Of a DNA stretch of 64,000 bases, positions 53,033-62,447 are shown piece by piece. The stretch's first letter is position 1, and the number at the start of each line of letters is the position of its first letter. The stretch comes from Elstera cyanobacteriorum (GTDB lineage Bacteria > Pseudomonadota > Alphaproteobacteria > Elsterales > Elsteraceae). Where the stretch lies: contig NZ_NOXS01000028.1 of the NCBI RefSeq assembly GCF_002251735.1, positions 1 through 64,000 of the forward strand. The letters are read 5' to 3'. A program made the position numbers and the translations under genes. Below the pieces are notes generated by a model that was not told the DNA's origin, did not search any database, and saw only the letters and a list, made by a program, of their open reading frames with translations.

Positions 53033-53628
53033 GTCACCGCCCCGACCTGCGGGTAGACCATGCCGAAATAAATCGGATGCTTGCGGTCTTCGATAATTTT
53101 GATCGTGCAGCCCGGCGGCGGCGCGGCAAAGCGAACGCCGGGCCGATCTTCCGGCAGGGTGCTTTCGATATAATACTCGGGGTCGTAGCTGCCGACGGTC
53201 AGCGTCCGCCCCGCCCCAATCCCGGCCAAGGGGATCGGCTTTTTCAGCGGCACTTGAAAATGAAACTGCATCTGATCGCCCTTCAGGCCGATGGTCAGGG
53301 CTTTCAGCGTCCCGACCGGCACCCGTTCCCCCTGCACCCGGACGAAAACAAACTCCGAAAAGGCCGCGAGGGAGGTGATTTCGTTGTTCTGAAGCTCAGC
53401 CGCTTCGGCAGGCTCGAAGGTGCCATTGCGGTTTTTATCGTAGGTCTTGCGGAACGGGTCGGAATAAACCTCATCCCAAGTCCAAGTGATCTCGAACCCG
53501 GTTAGGCTGCCCTTATCGGTCAGCAGCACCATGTCCAGCTCCATCCACACGTGGGGATGAGCGGCGGCCCGGGGCGCAAGGCCGATCAGAGGGAGGCAGA
53601 GGAGGCACAGGGGGAGAAAATGCCGCAT
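53020..53628 (-). CDS. zevA: DUF1007 periplasmic protein, ZevA-like
   Basis: A 202-aa protein with a signal peptide (LCLLCLPLIGLAPRAAAHPHVWM). The mature N-terminus starts HPHVWMELDMVLL, a typical metal-binding start for DUF1007. The family core continues in WTWDEVYSDPFRKTYDKNRNGTFEPAE, which includes an EF-hand-like acidic stretch, and DPEYYIESTLPED. It is followed by the NicO-like transporter with an overlap, the same pairing as ZevA-ZevB. Confidence 0.82.
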   Translation of the reverse strand: MRHFLPLCLLCLPLIGLAPRAAAHPHVWMELDMVLLTDKGSLTGFEITWTWDEVYSDPFRKTYDKNRNGTFEPAEAAELQNNEITSLAAFSEFVFVRVQGERVPVGTLKALTIGLKGDQMQFHFQVPLKKPIPLAGIGAGRTLTVGSYDPEYYIESTLPEDRPGVRFAAPPPGCTIKIIEDRKHPIYFGMVYPQVGAVTCAD

Positions 53629-53694
53629 ATCCTTCCTATAATCGGCCTTGGCCCCCGTGTCACCAGGGGAGCCCCAAGGAGGGGAGCCCTGGGG

Positions 53695-54603
53695 TCAGTT
53701 GAGCGCCATCGCGGCGACCAATGCCTTTGTATTGGTGCGCATCAGGTCGAGATAGTTTGTCGCCGGTCCGCCTGCGGGCGAGAGCGCGTCGGAATAAAGT
53801 TCGCCGCCAACCGTAGCCCCGGCCTCCTTCGCCAACTGTGCGGTTAAGCGCGGATCAGAAATATTCTCGACGAAGACCGCCTTGATCTTCTGTTGGCGCA
53901 TTTGGGTGATCAGCTTGGCGACATCTTTGGCGGAGGCTTCGCTTTCGGTATTCATGCCCTGCGGTGCCAGGAAGGTAATACCGTAGGCGGCCCCGTAATA
54001 GCCAAAGGCATCGTGGGAGGTGATGACCCGGCGTTGGGCAGGGCTGAGTGCGCCGATCTGGCGGCGGATATCGGCGTCGAGCGCCGTCAAATCGGCCTGA
54101 TAGGCGGTCGCGCGGCTTTTATACCCCTCGGCACGGGCCGGGTCGGCGGCGGCAAGGGCGGCGGCGATATTCGTGACCATCACCTGTACGTGGGCGACAT
54201 TCTGCCACGCATGCGGATCGACATTGCCGTGGGCGTGGCCGTGCGCATCCTTTTCGGCGGCACGCGGCTGGATCCCCGTCGTGACCGTTACGGCCGTGGC
54301 CTTGGTGCCGCTGCTTTTCAACAGCCGGTTCATCCAGCCTTCAAAGCCAAGACCGTTCATAAAGACCAGTTTGGCGGCGGCGACCGCTTTCGCGTCGCTC
54401 GGGGTTGGTTGATAGACATGGGCATCGCCGTCCGGCCCGACCAGAGTTTTCACCGTCGCATCCGGGCCTGCAATCTGCCTGACGAGATCGCCCAGGATCG
54501 AAAAGCTGGCAACCACCGGGATCGGGTCGGCGGCATACCCAACCCCTGGGGAGGATAAAGCCAGGGCGGCAGCGGCACTGAGAAGCAAGCGGCGGGACAG
54601 CAT
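53695..54603 (-). CDS. znuA: Zinc ABC transporter substrate-binding protein ZnuA-like
   Basis: A 302-aa cluster A-I binding protein with a signal peptide (LLLSAAAALALSSPGVGYA). Metal-ligand histidines are visible in GDAHVYQPTPSD, the His-rich loop EKDAHGHAHGNVDPHAWQN and TSHDAFGYYGAAYG. The terminal SDALSPAGGPATNYLDLMRTN is typical of ZnuA/TroA. It captures Zn2+ in the periplasm. znuB and znuC are not in the window. The palindrome at 54622 should place it under Zur. Confidence 0.88.
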   Translation of the reverse strand: MLSRRLLLSAAAALALSSPGVGYAADPIPVVASFSILGDLVRQIAGPDATVKTLVGPDGDAHVYQPTPSDAKAVAAAKLVFMNGLGFEGWMNRLLKSSGTKATAVTVTTGIQPRAAEKDAHGHAHGNVDPHAWQNVAHVQVMVTNIAAALAAADPARAEGYKSRATAYQADLTALDADIRRQIGALSPAQRRVITSHDAFGYYGAAYGITFLAPQGMNTESEASAKDVAKLITQMRQQKIKAVFVENISDPRLTAQLAKEAGATVGGELYSDALSPAGGPATNYLDLMRTNTKALVAAMALN

Positions 54604-54621
54604 GATACCTCCAAACCAAAA

Positions 54622-54635
54622 TATGTTATAACATA
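54622..54635. promoter_or_regulatory. Zur-type operator upstream of znuA
   Basis: A perfect 14-bp palindrome, TATGTTATAACATA, overlaps a second repeat GTTAT-AAC-ATAAC (54625-54637). This closely matches alphaproteobacterial and enterobacterial Zur boxes (TGTTATAACATAAC core). It lies 18 bases before the znuA start. Zur would repress the gene set when zinc is plentiful. Confidence 0.8.
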
Positions 54636-54697
54636 ACGATTATTGGATACAAAAAACAAGCGGGCGAAATTGCCAGGGGGCGCCGAAGCGGGAAGGG

Positions 54698-55150
54698 TCA
54701 GGAAAACCAGCGGAAGCGCTTCTTCCACAGCGGGCCGAGACGGTCGGCGCGCAAGATGGCCCGCTCGTCATTCGTCAAACTCTCCGGCGCCTGCTTCTCC
54801 CGGCGCTGCGCGGCATAGAGATCGAATTTCTCGTCCATTTTCTCAAGGAACTCCTTGAGGGTGAAGGGTTTGATCGTCTTGCCGGTCCGCGCGTCTTCCT
54901 TTGCCTGAAGCTCGGCGTCCAAAGCGTCCTTCTGGGCGAGACGGGCGGCATCCAACTCCGCCAGTAACTCGGGCCGGGGACCGAGGTGAACAATATTGCC
55001 GCCCGCACTGTCGTAAGGCGAGGGGGAGGCATAGGCCAGCGGCGAAAAATCCAGGATATAGGCGGGGGAACGATCCGTGCTGCGGCTAATGCCGCGTCCC
55101 GACGGTGCCACAAAAGGCACAATCCCGGTAACGGGGGGGATGCTGGTCAT
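54698..55150 (-). CDS. Hypothetical protein
   Basis: A 150-aa protein from the ATG at 55150 (MTSIPPVTGIVPFVAPSGRGISRS), chosen because GGGAGA lies 7 bases before it; an ATG at 55156 is too close. I do not recognise a family. The first 60 residues are Pro/Ser/Gly-rich and contain AYILDFSPLAYASPSPYD. The rest is charged and helical (PELLAELDAARLAQKDALDAELQAKEDARTGK, then TLKEFLEKMDEKFDLYAAQRREKQ). No signal, helix anchor or cysteine. Function unknown. Confidence 0.65.
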   Translation of the reverse strand: MTSIPPVTGIVPFVAPSGRGISRSTDRSPAYILDFSPLAYASPSPYDSAGGNIVHLGPRPELLAELDAARLAQKDALDAELQAKEDARTGKTIKPFTLKEFLEKMDEKFDLYAAQRREKQAPESLTNDERAILRADRLGPLWKKRFRWFS

Positions 55151-55247
55151 GGGCATTCTCCCAAGCAGAAGCCGCATTCTGCGGCGTTATGCGTGATAAG
55201 CTTACCGCCAAAGTCTAAAAGATAGTTCGGCATCCGACAAGATGTGG

Positions 55248-55766
55248 CTAGGGCGTGTCTCCCTCGGCAATGATGCGATTCAAAGTAAGCGTACTCAGAT
55301 CATAGAGCGGCCGCAGCTTTGCGGCCCGGGCCATAGCCATCTCAGGGTGGTGCGCCCGCAGATCGGTCACCACCCCGCGCGCTTCGGCGGCGAGGCCTGC
55401 CATACCGACCGCCCCCGCCGTGCCAATCAACGCATGGGCCGCCTGGGCCAGCCGGTCAACATCGCCGAGTGTCGAGGCCGTTTCGATATCGGTCAAAATC
55501 TGGTCGGCGCTGGCGCGGAACTGTTCGATGATTGCGGCACAGCCGACTTTTGGGAGATAGCGATAGAGTTCGGCCAGCACCGCCCGGTCGAACGCAACCT
55601 CCCCAAGCTGCGAGGGTGTCGAAGCGGACGCGGGCGCTTCTTCCACCATACGGCTGAGCGCGCGGGCATAATGCCGCTGCTCGAGCGTAAGATCGGTCTC
55701 AAGCAGCAGGGCCACTAGCCCGGCAGCCGCGCGCCGCGCCTCAGGGGAAAGGGGGGTATCGGTCAC
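55248..55766 (-). CDS. Hpt-domain histidine phosphotransfer protein
   Basis: A 172-aa protein whose C-terminal half is an Hpt four-helix domain. The phospho-acceptor motif is AAHALIGTAGAVGMAGLAAEARGV with H111. The N-terminal 60 residues have no recognised domain. It would relay phosphate between a hybrid kinase and a response regulator; neither is adjacent. It lies 6 bases after mscL on the minus strand. Confidence 0.78.
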   Translation of the reverse strand: MTDTPLSPEARRAAAGLVALLLETDLTLEQRHYARALSRMVEEAPASASTPSQLGEVAFDRAVLAELYRYLPKVGCAAIIEQFRASADQILTDIETASTLGDVDRLAQAAHALIGTAGAVGMAGLAAEARGVVTDLRAHHPEMAMARAAKLRPLYDLSTLTLNRIIAEGDTP

Positions 55767-55772
55767 GGGCGA

Positions 55773-56192
55773 TTATTTGGACTTAGCGAGCAGGTCGCGA
55801 ATTTCGCGCAGCAGCGCCACATCTTCGGGCGGGGCTGCAGGCACGGCGGGCGGCGGCGGGGCCTGACGGCGCAGCTTATTGACGGCCTTGATCACCACGA
55901 ACAGCACCCAGGCAACGATGATGAAATTGATCGAAATCGTCAGAAACTGGCCATAGCCGATCACTGCGCCCTGGGCTTTCGCATCGGCGTAAGAGGCCGC
56001 CGTGACGCCTTTGACCAGCGGTAAGAAGTAATTGGAAAAATCGAGGCCCCCGGCGATCCAGCCGATGATCGGCATCAAAATATCTTCGACCATCGACGCG
56101 ACGATCTTGCCGAAGGCCGCCCCGATGATCACCCCGACCGCAAGATCGACGACATTGCCCTTCAGGGCAAATTCCCGAAATTCTTTCAACAT
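55773..56192 (-). CDS. mscL: Large-conductance mechanosensitive channel
   Basis: A 139-aa protein beginning [35 protein letters not shown], the conserved first helix of MscL. A second membrane helix ([27 protein letters not shown]) and a cytoplasmic helix with a Pro-rich linker follow. It releases solutes on hypo-osmotic shock. Complete and of normal length. Confidence 0.96.
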   Translation of the reverse strand: MLKEFREFALKGNVVDLAVGVIIGAAFGKIVASMVEDILMPIIGWIAGGLDFSNYFLPLVKGVTAASYADAKAQGAVIGYGQFLTISINFIIVAWVLFVVIKAVNKLRRQAPPPPAVPAAPPEDVALLREIRDLLAKSK

Positions 56193-56249
56193 CCTATCCG
56201 CCCCCGGCAGGCAATTTTAACTCGGTGCAGTCTAAGCCAAGCGACGGGG

Positions 56250-56282
56250 GCGCGGCTAGGGTCGCTGACGATCTAGCCGCGC
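56250..56282. promoter_or_regulatory. Hairpin between usg and mscL
   Basis: A perfect 10-bp GC-rich stem (56250-56259 with 56273-56282) around a 13-base loop. It lies between the usg stop and the mscL start on the minus strand, with no T-run on either side. It may be a factor-assisted terminator or a processing site. Confidence 0.4.
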
Positions 56283-56311
56283 TTGTTACGGAAAGGCGCC
56301 GATAAGGGCCG

Positions 56312-56575
56312 CTAATGCAGGCGAAACTCCGCCTCGACCGGGCGCCAGCGCCCGGGGCTTAGCCCTTCCGCCGCCGCAACCCGAACGGAATGGAGCTTGC
56401 CGTCGAGCGAGTGGCTCCAGAAATCAAGGAACTTGCGCAGTTCCGGGAAATGCGGCGCCACATCCAAACGCTGCCATAGGAAAGTTTGCAGCAGCCCTGG
56501 ATGATCGGGCATGTGATAGAGGATTTCCGCCGTGGTCAGGCGATAGTCACGCAGTTGCAGGCTGAGGTCGGACAT
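56312..56575 (-). CDS. usg: Usg family protein
   Basis: An 87-aa protein from the ATG at 56575, with GGGAGG six bases upstream. It contains the family core LRDYRLTTAEILYHMPDHPGLLQTFLWQRLDVAPHFPELRKFLDFWSHSLDGKLHSVRVA. Usg is a small alphaproteobacterial protein first noted beside tryptophan genes; its function is not established. No trp genes are near here. Confidence 0.88.
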   Translation of the reverse strand: MSDLSLQLRDYRLTTAEILYHMPDHPGLLQTFLWQRLDVAPHFPELRKFLDFWSHSLDGKLHSVRVAAAEGLSPGRWRPVEAEFRLH

Positions 56576-56597
56576 GCTCACCTCCCGTTCTGGGATC

Positions 56598-56626
56598 GGA
56601 GTCCGCCGGGAACCCCGCCGGACTCC
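56598..56626. promoter_or_regulatory. Hairpin in the usg leader
   Basis: A perfect 8-bp stem (56598-56605 with 56619-56626) with an inner CGGG/CCCG pairing. On the minus strand it sits just before the usg ribosome binding site. It could affect usg translation or mRNA stability. Confidence 0.4.
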
Positions 56627-56647
56627 TTATCCCCAAGCCTGCCATCA

Positions 56648-56681
56648 AAAGATCACCGAAGCATTAAAAATCTTCGTGATA
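56648..56681 (-). terminator. Terminator of the isocitrate dehydrogenase gene (minus strand)
   Basis: On the minus strand a 9-bp stem with one bulge (56681-56673 with 56662-56653) and an A/T-rich loop is followed by CTTTTG. A larger inverted repeat, GTTAGCA/TGCTAAC (56690-56696 with 56714-56720), lies between it and the stop codon. Confidence 0.5.
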
Positions 56682-56725
56682 CCAATATGTTAGCAATCAG
56701 CGAGGGTGAGTGCTGCTAACAGATC

Positions 56726-58216
56726 TTACTGCCCCTGGGCCGCCGAATAGCCGGGCTGGCCGTCGAAGCGGAACAGCATTTCCATTTTGATCGCCGGTAA
56801 TCCGGCCCGGGCGAGGGCCGTCAGCAGACCGGGTACCAGCGCTGGGGAGACGGTCACCTCCGGGGCCGCCAGGAACCGGCAGCGCCAATGGTCAGTGCAG
56901 AAGGTTTCAGCCTTACCCTCCGGCCAGACCTTGACGCCCCGGTTGGTGATCACCGACAGGCTAAGCCCCGGAACGGCGGTCGCGGCGGCGGTCAGATGCT
57001 GGGCCAGCGCATCGGGATCGGCGGGCCGGGCGTGCAGGAAGATATCGACGCCATCCATGGTTTTCACGCTCGGTGCCTGCCGTGCCGGGACCGGGGGGAT
57101 CGGCGGTAACGGCGCGCTGAGCCGCAGATCGAACTGCTGCGGCGCTTGGCCCAACCGGTCAATCACGGCTTGGGCGAAAGCCTGGGTGCCGACTTTTTCC
57201 TTGGACCGGTTGGCGGCATACACATCGGCGGTATGGATCCCGTCTTCCAGCGTCCGCAGCCAGGCGGCCTCGATGCGTGCGGCGATATCGGCTTGGCCGT
57301 TTTGCGCGAGCATCATGATCGCGGCTGACAGCAGACCGGAGGGGTTGGCGCAATCCTTCCCGGCGATATCCGGGGCCGAGCCGTGAATGGCTTCGAACAT
57401 CGCGCCGCCCGTGCCGATATTCGCCGATCCGGCCAGCCCGACCGATCCGGCGATTTCCGCCGCCACATCGGACAGAATATCGCCGTAAAGGTTGGGCAGA
57501 ATGATCAACTCGAACCGCCCCGGCGTCGCCGCCAGCCGCGCCGCGCCGATGTCGACGATCATATGCTCCGCCGCGATGCCTGGATGCTCGGCAGCCACCT
57601 CATCAAGCACCCGATGGAACAGCCCATCGGTCATTTTCATAATATTGTCTTTGGTGAAGCAACTGACCCGCTTAACGCCCCCAGCGGCGGCCAGGGCAAA
57701 CCCATAACGCACCAGCCGTTCGGTACCGGGGCGGCTGATCAGCTTCAGGCACTGCACGACCTCGTCGGTCTGCCGATGCTCGATCCCGGCGTAGAGGTCT
57801 TCCTCATTCTCCCGAACGATCAGCAGGTCAAGATCGGGATGCTTGGTCGGAATGACCGGGTGCAGCGCCCGGCAGGGGCGGATATTGGCGAAGAGACCCA
57901 GGCTTTTCCGCAGGGTAACATTCACGCTTTTATACCCGCCGCCCTGGGGGGTGGTGATCGGCCCTTTCAGCATCAACCGCGTGCGGGCGAGGCTCTCCCA
58001 GGCTTCCGCCGCCAAACCGCTCGTGTGGCCCGCCTTATAGCAGGCTTCGCCGATGGTCACGGTCTCCGGCGCCAAGCGCGCGCCCGCTGCCTCCAGAACT
58101 GCAAGGGTTGCCGCCATGATTTCTGGGCCGATGCCGTCGCCGGGGGCGATGGTGACCGGCAGCGGTGCCGGGGTGGCGGCGGCAAGGTTGGTATCGAACC
58201 GGGGGGATCCGTCCAT
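56726..58216 (-). CDS. icd: Isocitrate dehydrogenase, Thermus/Rickettsia type with C-terminal extension
   Basis: A 496-aa protein from the ATG at 58216, preceded by GAGGAG. The isocitrate/isopropylmalate dehydrogenase core is clear: VTIAPGDGIGPEI, GPITTPQGGGYKSVNVTLRKSLGLFANIRPC, IVRENEEDLYAGIEH, ILPNLYGDILSDVAAEIAG and GGAMFEAIHGSAPDIAGKDCANPSGLL. About 150 residues follow the core, as in the long Thermus/Rickettsia subtype. It makes 2-oxoglutarate. Cofactor choice is likely NADP but not proven. Divergent from a LysR gene by 92 bases. Confidence 0.88.
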   Translation of the reverse strand: MDGSPRFDTNLAAATPAPLPVTIAPGDGIGPEIMAATLAVLEAAGARLAPETVTIGEACYKAGHTSGLAAEAWESLARTRLMLKGPITTPQGGGYKSVNVTLRKSLGLFANIRPCRALHPVIPTKHPDLDLLIVRENEEDLYAGIEHRQTDEVVQCLKLISRPGTERLVRYGFALAAAGGVKRVSCFTKDNIMKMTDGLFHRVLDEVAAEHPGIAAEHMIVDIGAARLAATPGRFELIILPNLYGDILSDVAAEIAGSVGLAGSANIGTGGAMFEAIHGSAPDIAGKDCANPSGLLSAAIMMLAQNGQADIAARIEAAWLRTLEDGIHTADVYAANRSKEKVGTQAFAQAVIDRLGQAPQQFDLRLSAPLPPIPPVPARQAPSVKTMDGVDIFLHARPADPDALAQHLTAAATAVPGLSLSVITNRGVKVWPEGKAETFCTDHWRCRFLAAPEVTVSPALVPGLLTALARAGLPAIKMEMLFRFDGQPGYSAAQGQ

Positions 58217-58308
58217 CGGGGTAGCTCCTCTGCAAAGCGGTGTTGGGGGCACTTTGGCGGCGGATCGAAATTTAATGAAATTGATTATGGTGAAGATTAT
58301 GATCAAAA

Positions 58309-59178
58309 ATGATGATGGTGAACTTTCCCCTAGACCCAGACCTCTTGGCCGCTTTTCGCGCGGTGGTGGAGGCTGGGAATTTCACCCGCGCCGCCGAACG
58401 GCTGCGGCGCAATCAATCCACCCTGTCGATGCAGATCAAACGGTTGGAAACGGCGGTGGGCGACCGGCTGCTCGAGCGCGGGGCGGGGACGGCGGTGCGC
58501 CTGACCGCGCGCGGCGAGCTGGTTCTGACCTATGCCCGCCGCCTGCTGGCGTTGCAGGAAGAAGCGCTGGCCGCGCTGCGCGAAGGGGATTTGCAAGGAA
58601 CCGTCCGACTCGGCACGCCGGAAGATTTCGCAACCGCCCATCTGCCGCAAGTGTTGGCGGATTTCGCCCGCTCGCACCCGCAAGTTTCGTTGGAAATCAC
58701 CTGCGACCTGACCTTGAACCTTCTCGACCGTTTTGGACGGGGGGAGTTCGATCTTGCGCTGATCAAGCGCGAACCGGCGGGCGACGCGGGCGGCGTGCCG
58801 GTGTGGCGCGAGCCGCTGGTGTGGGTAACCGGGGATGCCGATTTGCCGCGCCGACCGGGGCCGCTGCCGCTGGCGCTGTCGCCCCATCCGTGCGTCTACC
58901 GCCGCCGTGCCTTGGGGGCGTTGCAGGCTTCGGGCCGCGAATGGCGCTTGGCTTATACCTGCGAATCGCTTGCGGGCACCTTGGCCGCCGTCCGTGCGGG
59001 GCTAGGGGTAACGGTGCTGCCGCGCGATATGGTGCCGCGCGGGTTGATCCATCTTGAAACCGCCGCCGATCTGCCGCGCCTGGCGGAAACCGAGATCGCC
59101 CTCATTGCCGCGCCCGATCTCTCCCGCCCGGCGCTGCGTTTGCGCGACCATATGATCTCGGCGCTTGAGCGGGCTTAG
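58309..59178 (+). CDS. LysR-family transcriptional regulator
   Basis: A 289-aa protein with an N-terminal helix-turn-helix (LAAFRAVVEAGNFTRAAERLRRNQSTLSMQIKRLETAVGDRLLERGAG). The effector domain contains GTVRLGTPEDFATAHLPQVLADFARSHP and VRAGLGVTVLPRDMVPRGL. The start is one of three consecutive codons ATG-ATG-ATG near 58309. It is divergent from icd across an AT-rich gap, so icd and itself are the likely targets. Effector unknown. Confidence 0.9.
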   Translation: MMMVNFPLDPDLLAAFRAVVEAGNFTRAAERLRRNQSTLSMQIKRLETAVGDRLLERGAGTAVRLTARGELVLTYARRLLALQEEALAALREGDLQGTVRLGTPEDFATAHLPQVLADFARSHPQVSLEITCDLTLNLLDRFGRGEFDLALIKREPAGDAGGVPVWREPLVWVTGDADLPRRPGPLPLALSPHPCVYRRRALGALQASGREWRLAYTCESLAGTLAAVRAGLGVTVLPRDMVPRGLIHLETAADLPRLAETEIALIAAPDLSRPALRLRDHMISALERA

Positions 59179-59212
59179 GGCATAGGAATTTTTCGGGCTG
59201 CAACAGACCCCC

Positions 59213-59240
59213 CTTGAATCACAGCGCAGAAGCGCATATC
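59213..59240 (+). promoter_or_regulatory. Heat-shock-type (sigma-32) promoter of groESL
   Basis: CTTGAA at 59213-59218 and CATATC at 59235-59240 are separated by 16 bases. This fits the alphaproteobacterial sigma-32 pattern (CTTGAA, then C-rich/TAT -10). The TTGAAT part is also acceptable to the housekeeping sigma factor. The CIRCE operator begins 5 bases downstream. Confidence 0.6.
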
Positions 59241-59244
59241 TCTC

Positions 59245-59271
59245 GTGGCACTCACTAGGGGTGAGTGCTAA
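59245..59271. promoter_or_regulatory. CIRCE operator for HrcA upstream of groES
   Basis: The right half GAGTGCTAA (59263-59271) is a perfect CIRCE half. The left half GTGGCACTC (59245-59253) keeps GCACTC but differs at the outer bases. The spacer is exactly 9 bases. It lies 49 bases before the groES start. HrcA would repress groESL in unstressed cells. Confidence 0.85.
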
Positions 59272-59319
59272 CACAGGCTCATCGCTGGTCCAAATCCGTC
59301 CCTTTATGGAGGAAAACCG

Positions 59320-59610
59320 ATGTCGTTCCGTCCCTTGCATGATCGCGTTCTGGTGCGTCGTATCGAGCAGGAAGCCAAGACCGCTGGTGGGATCATCATC
59401 CCCGATACCGCGAAGGAAAAGCCGCAGCAGGGTGAAGTCGTTGCCGTCGGGTCCGGCGTTCGCAACGAAAAGGGCGAACTGGTCGCGCTCGATGTGAAGG
59501 CAGGCGATCGCATTCTGTTCGGCAAGTGGTCGGGCACGGAAGTGAAGCTCAATGGCGAAGAGCTGTTGATCATGAAGGAATCCGACATTCTCGGCGTCCT
59601 GGCTGCGTAA
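59320..59610 (+). CDS. groES: Co-chaperonin GroES
   Basis: A 96-aa protein beginning [40 protein letters not shown], with mobile loop and the [28 protein letters not shown] end. It caps GroEL in ATP-driven folding. GGAGGAAAACCG precedes the ATG. groEL follows after 36 bases. Confidence 0.97.
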   Translation: MSFRPLHDRVLVRRIEQEAKTAGGIIIPDTAKEKPQQGEVVAVGSGVRNEKGELVALDVKAGDRILFGKWSGTEVKLNGEELLIMKESDILGVLAA

Positions 59611-61287
<1,677 letters not shown>

Positions 61288-61315
61288 GTCCAACCCCCAA
61301 AGCCCTGTGCTTCGA

Positions 61316-61347
61316 CCCCCGTCGGGTTTACCCGGCGGGGGTTTTTT
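61316..61347 (+). terminator. Rho-independent terminator of groESL
   Basis: An 11-bp stem with one G-U pair (61316-61326 with 61331-61341), a TTTA loop and six T (61342-61347). Confidence 0.93.
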
Positions 61348-61359
61348 GTATCGACGGCG

Positions 61360-61548
61360 TCAGTCGCGGTCGGTCTCAAGCAGATCAAGATCGACGACGG
61401 CGAGGTTGATCACTACCTTCCCCCGTTCTTCGAAGTTGACGGTTGCTTTCATTCCTACAACCGATTGAACTTGCCCCACACCCCAGTCAGGACACTGGGG
61501 GTGGCGGACGATACACCCGGGGGTGAGGAGGCTTGGTATGGCAGTCAT
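61360..61548 (-). CDS. DUF3553-family small protein
   Basis: A 62-aa protein (MTAIPSLLTPGCIVRHPQCPDWGVGQVQSVVGMKATVNFEERGKVVIN). The PGxxVRHPxxPDWGxGQVQS core is the DUF3553 signature. The fold is probably a small beta barrel like that in CarD/UvrD C-terminal domains. Function unknown. It is convergent with groEL. Confidence 0.82.
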   Translation of the reverse strand: MTAIPSLLTPGCIVRHPQCPDWGVGQVQSVVGMKATVNFEERGKVVINLAVVDLDLLETDRD

Positions 61549-61670
61549 GGCATTTTCCGCTGTAATACCCCATTTTTCTTAAGGGAATCTTCAAACCTGA
61601 AGCGGCTTGATGCAAGCTAAACTATGGTCTTGAATCTGGCCTTCGGGCTGGGGAAAGCAGCATCCCGACG

Positions 61671-62354
61671 ATGGATACCATTCCAACCTCGCTTCCGGCC
61701 GTTACGGTCGATCTGGCGTTTTTGCATCTGGTGGTCAGTCAAGTCTGCCACGATCTCGTCAGCCCGATTGGCGCCGTTAATAACGGTGTCGAGTTGATCG
61801 AAGAACTGGGGGCCAACCCCGATAGCGAAGCCTTTAGCCTCATCGCGCAAAGCGGGCAGGCGGCGGCGGCGAAGCTGCAATGCTTCCGCCTCGCCTGGGG
61901 CCGGGCGGGGTCGAGCAGCGATACCCGCTTGGCCGACGTGCGGCAGGTGCTGATCGATTATTTCGCGGGCGAGACCCGGGTGGACCTGCAGTGGACCGCC
62001 GACCCGATTGCCGATGGGCTGGACTATGCGCCGGGCGCCCTGCAACTGCTGTTGAACGCCGTCCTGGCAATCGCGCAGACGCTGACGCGCGGCGGGCGGG
62101 TGACGGTTACGCTGGAGCCGACCGATAGCGGCGCCCCTTTCCTGGTGGAAGCGGCGGGCCAGAACCTGCGGGTGCCAGAGACGCTGCCGGACCTGCTGGC
62201 GGGCCGGGGGCGCTTGACGCTCGATCATCGCTCGGTCGCGGCCTGCTTCGCCTCCATTCTCGGTCGGGCGTTGGGCGTGCCGCTGACCGTCACGCAATCG
62301 TCACCGGATGTTGTGAAACTTGCAGGCCGATTGCCCATCCTGTCGTTTCCCTGA
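61671..62354 (+). CDS. chpT: Histidine phosphotransferase ChpT
   Basis: A 227-aa protein with the ChpT start motif LVVSQVCHDLVSPIGAVNNGVELIEEL; H27 is the likely phosphorylation site. The C-terminal half is a degenerate histidine-kinase-like ATPase domain (ALQLLLNAVLAIAQTLTRGGRVTV). In Caulobacter ChpT relays phosphate from CckA to CtrA and CpdR. Here it precedes cheA, a linkage that suggests shared control of motility and cell cycle. Confidence 0.9.
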   Translation: MDTIPTSLPAVTVDLAFLHLVVSQVCHDLVSPIGAVNNGVELIEELGANPDSEAFSLIAQSGQAAAAKLQCFRLAWGRAGSSSDTRLADVRQVLIDYFAGETRVDLQWTADPIADGLDYAPGALQLLLNAVLAIAQTLTRGGRVTVTLEPTDSGAPFLVEAAGQNLRVPETLPDLLAGRGRLTLDHRSVAACFASILGRALGVPLTVTQSSPDVVKLAGRLPILSFP

Positions 62355-62386
62355 TAGATTTGATGGGCAGGATGGTAGGGCTTATG

Positions 62387-62438
62387 CAACTGCTCGCTTG
62401 CCCTTTGGGCTGAGGTAGTTCAAGAACATAAGCAGTTG
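62387..62438 (+). promoter_or_regulatory. Long-range stem in the cheA leader
   Basis: CAACTGCT at 62387-62394 pairs perfectly with AGCAGTTG at 62431-62438. The enclosed loop holds a small CCC-TTT-GGG hairpin (62401-62409). With the palindrome that follows, most of the 145-base chpT-cheA gap can fold. Confidence 0.5.
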
Positions 62439-62447
62439 AGGCGTATT

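Noticed and set aside
56690-56720. CIRCE-like inverted repeat (GTTAGCA ... TGCTAAC) after icd
   Set aside because: The halves resemble CIRCE but the spacer is 17 bases, it lacks the full GCACTC/GAGTGC arms in register, and it lies at the 3' end of a gene. More likely part of the termination region.
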